Part shown: positions 39,580 to 50,800 of the stretch, one piece after another
Position numbering within the stretch: the first letter of the stretch is position 1
How the letters are laid out: each line of letters begins with the position of its first letter
DNA from: Henningerozyma blattae CBS 6284
Taxonomy: Eukaryota > Ascomycota > Saccharomycetes > Saccharomycetales > Saccharomycetaceae
Assembly: GCF_000315915.1 (NCBI RefSeq)
Contig: NC_020186.1
Location: 1,550,001 to 1,614,000 of the forward strand
Direction of reading: 5' to 3'
Length of the DNA: 64,000 nucleotides
The notes under the pieces: model-generated
Told to the model about the DNA's origin: nothing
Databases searched by the model: none
Seen by the model: only the letters and a program-made list of their open reading frames with translations
Program-made: the position numbers and the translations under genes

Positions 39580-41818
39580 CGTATTATACAGGTATGTGTT
39601 TAATAATTGTTAATTTCAACCGGTTGCTATGAATAATCAATCTGATATTTTAATAGTGGAAAGATGTATATTCAAAAGAAAAAAAAAATAAATTTCTATT
39701 ATTACAGTCCAATAATCAAAAAAAAAATATTTACCGATATAAGGATATTGCTGCAAATTTTATTCCAAATATATTTTATTTTCTAATATTCCTAATGTTT
39801 TTAATATTCTTCTTTTTTTTATCAATGCAACAGAGAGAGAGACAAGCTTTGTTCTATAGCTTTAATGAGCAAAAAAATAAATATGTTTACTTCCAAATAC
39901 TAATGAATATTGAAAAACCCTTATTCTTAAAAGAAAGATATTTATGAACACTTACAATAATAAACAAGGAATATTCAATTGTCAAATAATTTTACTTTTT
40001 ATCAAGAGTCTCTAGATAGCAGATTCAAGGAATCCGTTAGCAAGCTTTCCAGCCGATCGACACTTTTTGCATATTAGGCTTGGCTAACAAAACTTGTTCT
40101 GTCAGCCACAGGCCTATAGATTAATTATCGACAATTAATTGACGTATTCCTTCAACCCAGCCCAAGTTTGTGAAATTTCCAAATTGTCAAATGAAATTTG
40201 TCAATTACCATTTTGCGAGACCATTTACGTTTTTGTTTCCGTTTTCTGTTACCCAATAAGAAATCAGGATATGGTTGCCAAATTGGTGCATGAAACGAGT
40301 CCTGCGACCGATTCTCTTTGAGAGGCTAGCAGATTTTAGCGTAAAAGCCTTGCACCACATAGTTAATCGGAAAAAGATCACATGCCTCATGACAATAACC
40401 ATTATAAAAGATTTATTATTGTAATGAGAAGAGACTCGATTGATAGTTAAAGATTACACTAAGAGACAATTGGATTTGGTCTGGATAGAATAATAAGAGG
40501 ATTATTTCCAACCTTAAGTTCCAAACAGTTGAGAAACATTTATTAATCAGGCTAATCTGTTTGATAAAGCACCTCGTATTAGCCGCTGATTCAATGAAAT
40601 TTATTTAGTTGTAGGATCTTGGAATATTCTAATACAGACTACTGGGATTCAAGAGAATTAGACATCGTTATACAGTGTTTAAGATGTAAAGAAGATTACT
40701 TTATTTATACATATATAGTAAATAATATAATTAAAATGAATATATTTCTTAAATAGTGTTTTTCGATATAAACAGAAAAACACATTTTAAACAATACATC
40801 ACGTGATAAAAGTATTTTACCACTTAATAGAAAATGATATAATCATATTCCAGCACAAACGATTGAGAGGGAATATCTAATATTTTTATCTATGTTTAAG
40901 AAATCATATAGGCATATTAGTCTGCAAAAAATAAAATAAAACTGCCAAAAAAAACAAGCCAAAAGTACTGTTAAGATGCGTTATATTATATTTAGTTAAT
41001 TTTTATAGTAAGGTATTCTCTTCAACTAGAGGGTATAAGTTAGCAAGTATAGGCAATAAAGTACCATCACTTGGTTGTGAACCTCTAGAAAAGTTCCAGC
41101 AGTTTATGGATAGCTCAAATTACTTTTGTTTAAATCTAATTTAAAATACATCCTTTCATTAGACAAGCAAGTTAATGGTTACAAACTCAGCTCTCACCCC
41201 ATCTGACTTGTCTATGACAAAAAAAATTACAAATAGTAGCAAATTAAATACCCAGATTAGCATATCATTAAAGATTGAAATAACAATATTTCTAATGTAT
41301 AATAAGCAATTGCACCTTGTGTATTAAAAGAAATTAAGGTATCATTAGATTATTGTTACATTATAGGCTAAAGGAAGAATAATTGTTTGGGTATTATATT
41401 TCCTATAGAAGCCTTATTAAGATCTAAAATCTCTGTTGTAATCGTCTCGGGACGATACTAATAATACTATAAGGGCTTAGGATTTACACAAACCTGAACT
41501 ATTCTTGAGTTATTGGACTTTTACACTAAAAGCTAGACTACCAGTTGTACTTAAATAATAACTTGTTTTTCTTATAACTATAAAATTAATATGAACGAAC
41601 TATAAACTTACGAATTCTCGATGGATAAGTAGCCCTATTTATACGTTTTCAAATAGAACTATTTATCCTGAATATTAGTTTATTAACTTGTCAAGCAATT
41701 GCACGATTGTATGACTCGTAGTCATCGGATTACGTGATCGTTTGCTTAAAGCCTAAACTTGAGAACATTACTTTTTATTGTTTAGCATATGTCTACAAAA
41801 TAATTTCAATGAATTAGA
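39580..41818. other. gene-free stretch between PTM1 and the tRNA pair
   Basis: 2.2 kb without a credible gene. From 40,000 to 40,400 the sequence is less AT-rich and has opposed ~60-codon frames, but neither resembles a known protein. A CACGTG in ATCACGTGAT lies at 40800-40805. A possible decayed LTR starts TGTTGTA at 41434 and could run to about 41,797, 20 bp before tRNA-Ser. Confidence 0.4.
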
Positions 41819-41900
41819 GGCAACTTGGCCGAGTGGTTAAGGCGATAGATTAGAAATCTCTTGGGCTCTGCCCGCACAGGTTCGAATCCTGTAGTTGTCG
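41819..41900 (+). tRNA. tRNA-Ser (AGA)
   Basis: 82 bp, no intron, with the long variable arm of class II tRNAs. Anticodon loop TTAGAAA; acceptor GGCAACT/AGTTGTC; T stem ACAGG/CCTGT; A box TGGCCGAGTGG and B box GGTTCGAATCC. Very close to S. cerevisiae tRNA-Ser(AGA), except that the anticodon stem ATAGA/TCTCT has a T28-C42 mismatch. Decodes UCU/UCC after inosine modification. It is followed after only 3 bp by tRNA-Val. Confidence 0.95.
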
Positions 41901-41903
41901 TTT

Positions 41904-41977
41904 GGTTTCGTGGTCTAGTTGGTTATGGCATCTGCTTAACACGCAGAACGTCCCCAGTTCGATCCTGGGCGAAATCA
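41904..41977 (+). tRNA. tRNA-Val (AAC)
   Basis: 74 bp, no intron. Anticodon loop TTAACAC on stem TCTGC/GCAGA; acceptor GGTTTCG/CGAAATC with a single G-T wobble; T stem CCCAG/CTGGG. A box TGGTCTAGTTGG and B box AGTTCGATCCT. All stems pair. Only TTT separates it from tRNA-Ser upstream, too short for a reliable Pol III stop, so the two are probably transcribed together. TTTT and TTTTT runs follow, then TTCATGTGACAG. Confidence 0.97.
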
Positions 41978-42006
41978 AATTTTATATTTTTGCTCGATTT
42001 GCAGTG

Positions 42007-42018
42007 TTCATGTGACAG
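42007..42018 (+). promoter_or_regulatory. TCATGTGA element downstream of tRNA-Val
   Basis: TTCATGTGACAG, 31 bp beyond the mature tRNA end (to CATGTG), parallels ATCACGTGACAG after tRNA-Asp. It differs by one base in the E-box core. Confidence 0.35.
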
Positions 42019-42423
42019 TAAATTTTTTTTTTGATGCATCTACAGACTTATATAATGTTTATTCATCAAAAAATACTACTAAGAGATCCTACTTGGGTAA
42101 CTCATCGGTTAAATATATTATTATTAATACAGGTAATTTACTTCTAGATATAATAGTTACAAAGACTGAAGTGAATAATAAAAGGGACAATAATAATTTC
42201 AAACATTTTTTGTAAAATATATACAATATCTTGAGAAATAATTGTTTCATCACTCTCTTGAATAATGGTAAATCTAGATAACAATAATTTCATGAGAAAT
42301 TGACAATATTCTTCCCAGCTTGTGTATTCCAATTGAATTTCTTTTATTGCCGCTCAAACTTAATTTTTTTTGTTGTTTGAGGTAGAAACCTTTCGTAGAT
42401 ATCCTAGAATTAAAAATCACTTG
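42019..42423. other. intergenic between tRNA-Val and the orphan membrane gene
   Basis: About 400 bp, AT-rich. Opposed 60-codon frames here have no support. Confidence 0.4.
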
Positions 42424-42777
42424 CTAGAATAGACCACTAATGTATAAACCTAACACCATCAGTAATAATGTTGAAATTACAAATATTGAACTAAATATTT
42501 TATTATAATATCCTAGTACAATGAAAGCAGAAACTGTCATAGCCTTACCATATACCCCCAATTGATTATGACATTGAATATTTGGATACTCATAAGTGTC
42601 ATGGCATATCCCTTTGGATATTAATAGTTGTTCAGAAAAATTAATAAGGATATAAACCATTAGTCCATTTACAATTGTTTTTCGCCAATTTTGACTATTT
42701 TCATTTCTTTGAGCATAAAAGATGTTTTTTTGCTCTGTTGGTATAGAATTATTTTCAATTGTTTTATCTTTAACCAT
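42424..42777 (-). CDS. orphan small membrane protein, 117 residues
   Basis: Started at the ATG at 42777 (MVKDKTIENNSIPTEQ); the frame is open 35 codons further but only from a GTG. The N-terminal 35 residues are polar and cytosol-like. Two or three hydrophobic segments follow: KTIVNGLMVYILINF (about 38-52), YGKAMTVSAFIVLGYY and FSSIFVISTLLLMVLGLYISGLF at the C-terminus. Two Cys flank a short loop (GICHDTYEYPNIQCHNQ), possibly lumenal. I do not recognise the family. It interrupts the otherwise conserved PTM1-NFU1 divergent pair. Confidence 0.55.
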   Translation of the reverse strand: MVKDKTIENNSIPTEQKNIFYAQRNENSQNWRKTIVNGLMVYILINFSEQLLISKGICHDTYEYPNIQCHNQLGVYGKAMTVSAFIVLGYYNKIFSSIFVISTLLLMVLGLYISGLF

Positions 42778-43296
42778 ATTACTATTCTTTCCGGTAATTT
42801 CAATTAAACTTCTAAAAGTATAAATTGAATTGCTTTTGTCTTTCTCTCTTCGGTTTTTTAATTTTATATTTTTTTTTCTCACAGAAAAAAGGTAAAGATG
42901 TGTTATCTCCCTTTTATATCTTGCATTATGTTTCTTCTAAAATTCTGGGTGCATACCCTTTCGTTTATTTGCCAACCAATACTTATTGATTGTGTTTTTT
43001 TTCCTGAAGAATTCCATACTGTTATTACCAAATTGTCATTTTCGGCCAGTAGTTTTTATATTTTTCAATCTCGGAAGCTTGACCAATAAGAATTAAGATT
43101 TGGTGGGAAGATTCCTATTACTAATACTTTATCCGATGACTACTTTAAAAGACCAAAAAATAAGAAGTCAAATAATTTTAAGATCTTGCCATTCATGTAT
43201 AAAATAAAAGAAATTCATACATAGCTTGAGCTTTGCAAATATCGTCAAAACATAATAAACGAGACAGTTTGAAATATACATAAAGGGATAAAAAAA
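42778..43296. other. divergent promoter region before NFU1
   Basis: 519 bp of AT-rich sequence between the orphan membrane gene and NFU1. Nothing further supported. Confidence 0.4.
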
Positions 43297-44076
43297 ATGC
43301 TACCACTTTGGAAATCCTCATTACGAATTTCTTCGAAATCAAATTTAATAAGAAACTCTTTATCGTTCAGAAGATATTTAAATATTAAAACATTATCAAC
43401 ACCAAATGAAAATGCATTAAAATTTGTTTCTGTCGATGGTGAATTACTACAACCATTAGGCTCTGAATCTATTGAAATTAAAAATACTGATTCAAAGTTA
43501 ATTAGTAACGTTCCATTAGCCGATAGAATCTTCAAGTTATGTAAAGGTGTGGATTCATTAATGATAGGTGATAATTTTTTGACTATTAATAAAGATGAAT
43601 TTATTAATTGGCAAATGATTTCTCCCATCGTAATTGATTTAATGATAAAACATTTGGCTTCTGGTCATGATACAATTAAAGAGGAATTCCATGCGATTAA
43701 AGAATTTGATGGTTCAAATTCTCAAGGTTATGAATTAAATATACCCAAATTTGAATTGACTGAAGATGATGAAGAAGTTTCAGAAATGATTGATGAATTA
43801 ATTAAGACAAGAATTAGACCAGCAATTCAAGATGATGGTGGTGATATTCAATATAGAGCATACGACCCAAATACAGGTACAGTGTATTTGAAACTACAAG
43901 GTGCTTGTAAATCATGTTCGTCAAGTGAAGACACTTTGAAATACGGTATTGAATCGATGTTGAAACATTACGTTGAAGAAGTTCAAAACGTTGTTCAAAT
44001 GATGGATCCTGAAGAAGAAATTGCTTTGAAGGAGTTTGAAAAGTTGGAACAAAAACTAAGTGGAAAGTGTACATAG
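43297..44076 (+). CDS. NFU1: mitochondrial iron-sulfur cluster carrier Nfu1
   Basis: A 259-residue matrix protein that receives [4Fe-4S] clusters and passes them to client enzymes such as lipoate synthase and aconitase-type proteins. The N-terminus (about 1-35) is rich in Arg/Ser and lacks acids, a mitochondrial presequence. The Nfu N-terminal domain is at about 38-135 (LGSESIEIKN, IKLC-like IFKLCKGVDSLMIG, ITINK-like FLTINK). The NifU-type C-terminal domain at about 163-235 carries RPAIQDDGGDIQY and the cluster-binding CKSC at 204-207. Paired with a PTM1-family gene as in S. cerevisiae (YKL040C, YKL039W). Confidence 0.97.
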   Translation: MLPLWKSSLRISSKSNLIRNSLSFRRYLNIKTLSTPNENALKFVSVDGELLQPLGSESIEIKNTDSKLISNVPLADRIFKLCKGVDSLMIGDNFLTINKDEFINWQMISPIVIDLMIKHLASGHDTIKEEFHAIKEFDGSNSQGYELNIPKFELTEDDEEVSEMIDELIKTRIRPAIQDDGGDIQYRAYDPNTGTVYLKLQGACKSCSSSEDTLKYGIESMLKHYVEEVQNVVQMMDPEEEIALKEFEKLEQKLSGKCT

Positions 44077-44956
44077 ATGGATTGCAATTGAGTCAATCTT
44101 TCATATAGTTCAGCTACTACATACTAACATACATATTTACATAAGCATCTCAATATTTATTTATTCTTTTCACACTTTTTTGTAACTACTAATGATGGAT
44201 TAATGACTTTATTCCGTTAAGCAAGAACAATGCTAGCTTTCATATAGAACCAAATGAAATTCATCATTACAACTTTCTCTTTTTTAGTTATTTGTGTGAT
44301 TGATTTTGTTTTTCCAAAATATATATTATTTATATTTCGGCATCGGCATGCCGGGTGACTGAGAAAAACATATTTCCCATAGAATCGGTTACAATTAGAG
44401 TTTGACTAAGTGTTTGCTAATTAATTATTTTGACATTCTTAATTGATCACTTAAGGTGTGTCGATTATACAAAGGCTATTTCCGCTTAAATATGAATCTT
44501 AAAATTCAAATATTATTTAAAACCATTTCTAGGCATTTTATTAGATCAATTTCTACGCCAATTTACATCCTTATAAGTACTACTGAAGTAATACCAGAAT
44601 TATTTACATTTAATTCCTTATTTTTCTATTCTTTTTATTTTATTTTTATTTTTATTTTTATTTTTTTTTTAAGATACACAAATATATTTATAATTTCCCA
44701 AGAACTATACACATTCAAATTCCACTATATACTTGGGCCTTATTCATTTATTTATACTTCCATTGCATTATAGATTTCTTTTGTTTAATATCCATTCCCT
44801 TCTCTTCTTTGTTTATTCGAATTCCCACAAAATCATACCTATATCCTTTTACACATTGGCATATTCTAGATCCATTAATCATTCCAATTGCCACTTTTTT
44901 TAATTACTTTTTATAATAAAAAGAAAAAAAAACTATATTGAAAATTTCTTATCACA
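44077..44956. other. intergenic between NFU1 and APM2
   Basis: 880 bp between two plus-strand genes. It contains an inverted GCATCGGCATGCCGGGT-like GC patch at 44341-44357 and T-rich tracts at 44626-44673. A 105-codon Phe/Ile-rich frame over the T tracts is not credible. Confidence 0.45.
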
Positions 44957-46930
44957 ATGTTATCATGTATATTCATTTTAGATGAAAATTTAGAGCCTTT
45001 AATCTCCAAGAATATAAGAGCCATACCGAATTTTAAAAGTATAGTTGAATTGTTTCGAAAGCACCGTTCAACAAATACAACTGAATTGCCCATTGTATCA
45101 ATAAATGACTGGAATTTCATTCAGATCAAAAGAGATTCATTAATATTTCTAGGTGCCATCAATATCAATGATTATATGTCTGATTTAATGTCGATGTCAA
45201 TATACCTCGATAAATTCTATTATTTATTAAAGATGCATTTAAAAACAGATACTTTAAATAGAAATATTATTCTAGATAATATCTTACTAATAATGGAATT
45301 AATTGACGAAAGTATAGATTTTGGTATAATTCAAATGACTGATCCTAATATTATAAAAGATTATGTTAGAGTTAAAGTTAATTTACCAGATGAAGATATT
45401 TCGTTATCGATAAACAAAAATCAATCTTCCTTAGATAGAGATAATGAAAGGCAGACAAGCAATAATTATAGCATATCAACAGATTCTGCACATTATTCAA
45501 ACGATCTATTCAATGAACATTATAAATATAGTAAATATTTAAGTAATGAAGATGATGAAAGTGAAGATAGTGAAAAGGAAACTGAAGAGAGGAAGAAAAA
45601 GAAGAAAGAAAATTTACAGCATAAAAAATATATCAAGAAACAACAGAAATTGGCCAAATCAATGTTACAAACCATTACAAACCCAGATGTATCCAAAATT
45701 CTTGAATTAAGAAAGCATGTAAATATTTTGAATAAAGAAGATATGAAATTAGTCGACGCAGAAAATGACGAGAACTATATTAATAGTTATATTGCGAAAA
45801 CTACCATCATGCCTATATCATGGAGAACCAAGGGGATATATTATGCTAAAAATGAATTTTTTTTAGATGTATTGGAAAAGCAAGAATATATTATGGATTT
45901 TAAAAATGATTTAATTCGAAAAAATTTAATTCAAGGGAAAATCATTTGTAGATGTTTCTTATCTGGCATGCCCAAGTTAAAAATAGCATTAAATAAATTA
46001 CTTCAAAAAGATCAACAATTTTTATCCCAATTAAGATTCCATCAATGTGTTTCATTAGAAACCATTCAAAATAAAGAAATTGAATTTATTCCACCAGATG
46101 GTGAATTTATCTTGTGTGAATATGAATTAAAAAGACATGTTAAAGATCCACCAAATATTAAGTTGATATCTTTTGAAATTAAACCAAAATTGAAAAAATT
46201 TAAAATTCAAATCAATTTAAGCATTACCACTTTTTTCAAAGTTCAAAATTCCACTTCAATATTAAATTTAAAAATCCCGTTAGAAAAATTATTCAACGAT
46301 TATAAAATTGATTTGAAAAAATCTCCTAGATTTAAAAGTAATATTGGCCAAGTAAAATTTAATTTAAGTGATGACTTTCTATTATGGGAAATTGGTTCAA
46401 TGAAAGGTGGCCATGGTGAAAATATTAAAGCAATGACAGCTGAATTTTTCTTATTTAATGAAGAGGAATATTTACAATTACAAGAGGAATTGAAGACATC
46501 AATGAATCCGCCACCATTAAGGGTAGGACCCAAGTTAGAAGAATTATATGAACAATTACATGAACCCAAGACGTTGAAAGAAGAAGGAGAACAAGATATA
46601 AACACAGGCATTTCTAATCACAAGCTTGATACCAATGATAATGGAAGTATTCCTTCAACTGGAACAACGAATGCCGGAGCAAATATAGCAACACCCGCAT
46701 CAACTTCAGTTGTTAAGAATGATACTAGTAGTAATAAGGAAATCCCATTGAAGAAAGCACTTTCCAATAAACCTCAATATTTAACTGTCGATTTTGAAAT
46801 TCCATATTATGCATGTAGCGGTTTGAAAGTGGAATATTTAAAAATTGAAGAAGAACAGCTATTATATCAATCATTTCCATGGGTAAGATACAAAACTACT
46901 AATGATAAAGATTATGTATTTGTTGTCTAA
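44957..46930 (+). CDS. APM2: AP-1-like clathrin adaptor medium chain Apm2
   Basis: A 657-residue mu-type adaptin. In S. cerevisiae Apm2 (605 residues) replaces Apm1 in a variant AP-1 complex that sorts specific cargo such as Snc1 between late Golgi and endosomes. The N-terminal longin-like domain is at about 1-150 (MLSCIFILDENLEPLISKN). A charged linker (about 190-240) contains the acidic-basic run EDSEKETEERKKKKKE. The mu-homology domain runs from about 275 (ISWRTKGIYYAKNEFFLDVLE) to the C-terminus, with an Asn/Thr-rich insertion at about 545-600 and the terminal LKVEYLKIEE, FPWVRYKTTNDKDYVFVV. APM2 is near the YHL017W/RPS20 locus in S. cerevisiae, which supports the call. Confidence 0.92.
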   Translation: MLSCIFILDENLEPLISKNIRAIPNFKSIVELFRKHRSTNTTELPIVSINDWNFIQIKRDSLIFLGAININDYMSDLMSMSIYLDKFYYLLKMHLKTDTLNRNIILDNILLIMELIDESIDFGIIQMTDPNIIKDYVRVKVNLPDEDISLSINKNQSSLDRDNERQTSNNYSISTDSAHYSNDLFNEHYKYSKYLSNEDDESEDSEKETEERKKKKKENLQHKKYIKKQQKLAKSMLQTITNPDVSKILELRKHVNILNKEDMKLVDAENDENYINSYIAKTTIMPISWRTKGIYYAKNEFFLDVLEKQEYIMDFKNDLIRKNLIQGKIICRCFLSGMPKLKIALNKLLQKDQQFLSQLRFHQCVSLETIQNKEIEFIPPDGEFILCEYELKRHVKDPPNIKLISFEIKPKLKKFKIQINLSITTFFKVQNSTSILNLKIPLEKLFNDYKIDLKKSPRFKSNIGQVKFNLSDDFLLWEIGSMKGGHGENIKAMTAEFFLFNEEEYLQLQEELKTSMNPPPLRVGPKLEELYEQLHEPKTLKEEGEQDINTGISNHKLDTNDNGSIPSTGTTNAGANIATPASTSVVKNDTSSNKEIPLKKALSNKPQYLTVDFEIPYYACSGLKVEYLKIEEEQLLYQSFPWVRYKTTNDKDYVFVV

Positions 46931-47845
46931 CCTGCCAGTAAGTGATATTTAAGATTCCTACAGTTTATTATTTTTATTAGTTTAAAACTATTGTTGTTCA
47001 ATCCTTCAGATGATGAAAGCGAACGTCGAAATCGATTAGCCACACAAGGAGTTTATAAGAAATCTATTGAACCTGAGAAGTCGTTTTAAAGAGGTTAGCA
47101 TATACAAGGAATACGGTTGAATGAACCTCTACCTCTTAACGGTTATTATTTAAATATTATCGCCAATCATTGGTTGTTATTTCCTATCCTTCACAACTTG
47201 TATCGCTAATTACTATTGACACATACGTAAGTCAGATACACTGATATTGATAAACATTATTATATATAAACCCTCTAATATACAACTACCTTTGATAAAT
47301 AAATAATAAATAATACATGATATATTAAACTCCATCGACAGTTCAGTTTCGAGACTCGTCTTTTCATTGTGACACTGCCCACCATGTTTCAGAATAGTTC
47401 TATTTTTGGCGTTATTTTGTACCCCATGTTCCTGTAACGCGCATTTTTGCTATTACCACGCCGTTTCCGGTAGAACAAAAACTATCAGGGAAATTATGTA
47501 TACTAATGTCATTACGAGAACGAAATTCTAAGACGCGTTTTGAAAAGCCGTTTTACCTAAAATGTATTGATCTGTTTGGTTTCTGGAGAAAAATTGAGAA
47601 GCAATAAGAAGTTTTTCATTAAATTAAAATTTAAAATTTAAAATATAATAAGAGACCTTTCCAAGAGTGAGGCTTAAGAATTTAAGTTTTCATTTATTGA
47701 AATTTGTTGTTGATCATTAAAAAAGTAAATTTTTAATAGACTTTTAATCGGGATAAAAAGTTTCACCTTAACCTAGTTACTTTATTCAGTCTTCACCAGA
47801 ATATATATACACATACGAACTCAACTCAACCACTATATTATAGAG
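46931..47845. promoter_or_regulatory. CHS3 promoter region
   Basis: 915 bp. The part at 47,340-47,600 is less AT-rich, with repeated CCGTTT/ACGCG words, including ACGCGT at 47533-47538, 308 bp before the CHS3 start. A TATATATA lies at about 47803. No other gene seen. Confidence 0.4.
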
Positions 47846-50800
47846 ATGAGTGAAGACAATAATGATGACTATTATTTACACTTCAACCAGGATGAAGAAT
47901 CTCTTCTAAGGTCAAGACAAAGCACATCTTCAAGAGGTGCTCGTCGACAGAATTCTTTGATTAGGCCAGAGAGAAATAGATTTTATGATCCAACTAATCC
48001 ACATTATTTTTCAGTAAAAGCAACAGAACATAATGAACATATTACTGTCAAAGGTCCCTCTGGGATTACCCGTGGTGCTTCTATGCGGTCACATCATTCC
48101 ACTAGAACTCATATTCCTGATCAATACCATGACGAAGTATATCAAATGCATACAATGCCAGCTAACCCAGAAACAACTGATAGAATTAATGATGATGGAG
48201 ACGTTATAGAAACCCAATCTAAAGAATATTCTGATTCCATTGATGCCGGAGATGATGAATATATGATACCCAGCATGCAACCAACAAAGTTGCAAAAGAG
48301 ACCAGAGAAATCAAGATCATTTTGGCAAATATACTGTTATGTAATCACATTTTGGGCTCCTGGTCCATTGATTGCCCTATGTGGTATGCCTAAGAAGGAA
48401 AGACAGATGGCTTGGAGAGAAAAAATTGCCTTACTATCAGTTATTGTTTATATTGGTGCATTTGTGGCTTATTTAACTTTTGGGTTTACCAAGACTGTTT
48501 GTAGCACGTCTGACCCTCGTTTAAAAAATAATGAAATTTCCACAGGTCTTGTCATTATTAACGGTAAAGCTTATTCGTTAGATTCATCTTCGCATCCAGC
48601 AGCTGCTGGTATTGATGCAGGTGCAAACATTTTATATCCTCCTTATAACGCTGGTGGTATGGATCTTTCCTTTATGTTTCAAAACGTTAATGGTAATTGT
48701 CATAATTTGATCAAACCAAGAGCTAATGCTACTACTCCACATGATGACGATGGTAATATGGCTTGGTATTTCCCATGTAAAATGTATGCCCAAGATGGGT
48801 CAACAAAACCAAATTTCACTGAATCAGAATATTATCCAGGTTGGGCTTGTCACACTTCTAATGAGGCCAGAGAAGCTTATTATTCTTTAGAATCCTTTGC
48901 AGATGTATATTTTACTTGGGATGATATTAAAAATTCTTCCAGAAATTTGGTCGTTTACAATGGTCATGTTTTAGATCTAAATTTATTGGATTGGTTAGAA
49001 ACTGACCAATTAACTTATCCAAGCTTATTTGATGAATTAAAATCATCTAATCTACAAGGTTACGATTTATCTATTATATTATCAACTTCCCATGAAAAGA
49101 AAACTGCAAGATGTCTCTCGGAAATTATTAAGGTAGGTGAAATAGATTCCAAATCAGTTGGTTGTATTGCTTCTGATGTTGTTTTATATGTTTCTTTAGC
49201 ACTTATTATTGCTGTTGTTGTGGCAAAGTTTCTGATTGCCTGTTACTTCCGTTGGGGTGTTGCTAAAAACCAAGGTGCTACTCAAGTTGATAATAAAACA
49301 ATGGAAAAACAATTAAATGCTATTGAAGATTGGTCTGAAAATATTAACTCACAAGGTCCAATTAAACAAGTTGATCCATCATTAAGACCTTCCAAAAGAA
49401 CCACTGCCTACGGCCATAAAAAGTCCGCCTCCAAATTTGATATTTTGAAAAAACAAAGCTCTAAAATGCTAAACTTGAAAGAATCTATTGTTGATTTAGA
49501 GTCAGATCATAGTCTGTATGGAATTTCCTCAACTGGTGCCTACAACAATATGACTACCATGACTTTGCAAAACTATGCTAAGACTGAAAAGGCAAATACG
49601 AAAACTAAAATGGGGCATGGTAGGAATGCATCCGCATTAATGCGTGGTTCTGTTATGTGGTCAAATAATGCATTTGGTGATGCTCCTACTGAAATTACTA
49701 ATATAGCATCTGTTGAAGTACATCCAGATGCAGTTCAGCAACCACCTGTTACTTTTATGCCATATGGTTTCCCTTTAATTCATACTATTTGTTTTGTAAC
49801 TTGTTATTCCGAAGATGAGGATGGTTTAAGAACTACTTTAGATTCTTTATCCACTACAGATTATCCAAATTCTCATAAATTAATTATGGTGGTTTGTGAT
49901 GGTTTAATTAAAGGTTCTGGTAATGATAAAACTACTCCTGAAATTGCTCTGGATATGATGGAAGATTTTATTATTCCACCTGATGAAGTTAAACCTTACT
50001 CATATGTAGCTGTTGCTGCGGGCTCCAAGAGACATAACATGGCTAAGATCTATGCTGGGTATTATAAATATAATGATGCCACGGTTCCTCCTGAGAAACA
50101 GCAAAGAGTCCCAGTTATTACTATTGTGAAATCTGGTACTCCGGCAGAACAGGGGTCTGCTAAACCTGGTAACAGAGGTAAGCGTGATTCTCAAGTAATT
50201 TTGATGTCTTTCTTACAAAAAATGACATTTGATGAAAGAATGACTGAATTAGAATTTCAATTGTTAAGGAATATTTACAGTATTACTGGTTTAATGGCCG
50301 ACTTCTATGAGACAGTGTTAATGGTGGATGCAGATACCAAAGTCTTCCCGGATTCCCTTACACATATGGTTGCAGAAATGGTGAAAGATCCTTTAATTAT
50401 GGGTCTTTGTGGTGAAACTAAAATTGCAAATAAGAGGCAATCATGGGTAACTGCTATTCAAGTCTTTGAATATTATATTTCTCATCATCAATCTAAAGCT
50501 TTTGAAAGTGTTTTCGGCAGTGTTACATGTTTACCAGGTTGTTTCTCAATATATCGTATCAAGTCTCCAAAGGGTTTCGATGGTTTCTGGGTTCCAGTTT
50601 TAGCAAATCCAGACATTGTGGAACGTTATTCTGATAACGTTACGGACACTTTGCATAAGAAGAATTTGTTACTATTAGGTGAAGATAGATATCTTTCTTC
50701 ATTAATGTTAAAAACGTTCCCAAAAAGAAAACAGGTCTTCGTTCCAAAAGCGGCCTGTAAGACTATTGCTCCTGATGAGTTTAAAGTTTTACTATCACAA

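Noticed and set aside
40139..40402. Opposed 60-codon frames in the PTM1-tRNA interval
   Set aside because: Neither resembles a known protein; the region is only slightly less AT-rich than its surroundings.
40800..40900. ATCACGTGAT with AT-rich flank as a centromere candidate
   Set aside because: No CDEIII-like TTTCCGAA within 75-170 bp downstream on the same strand.
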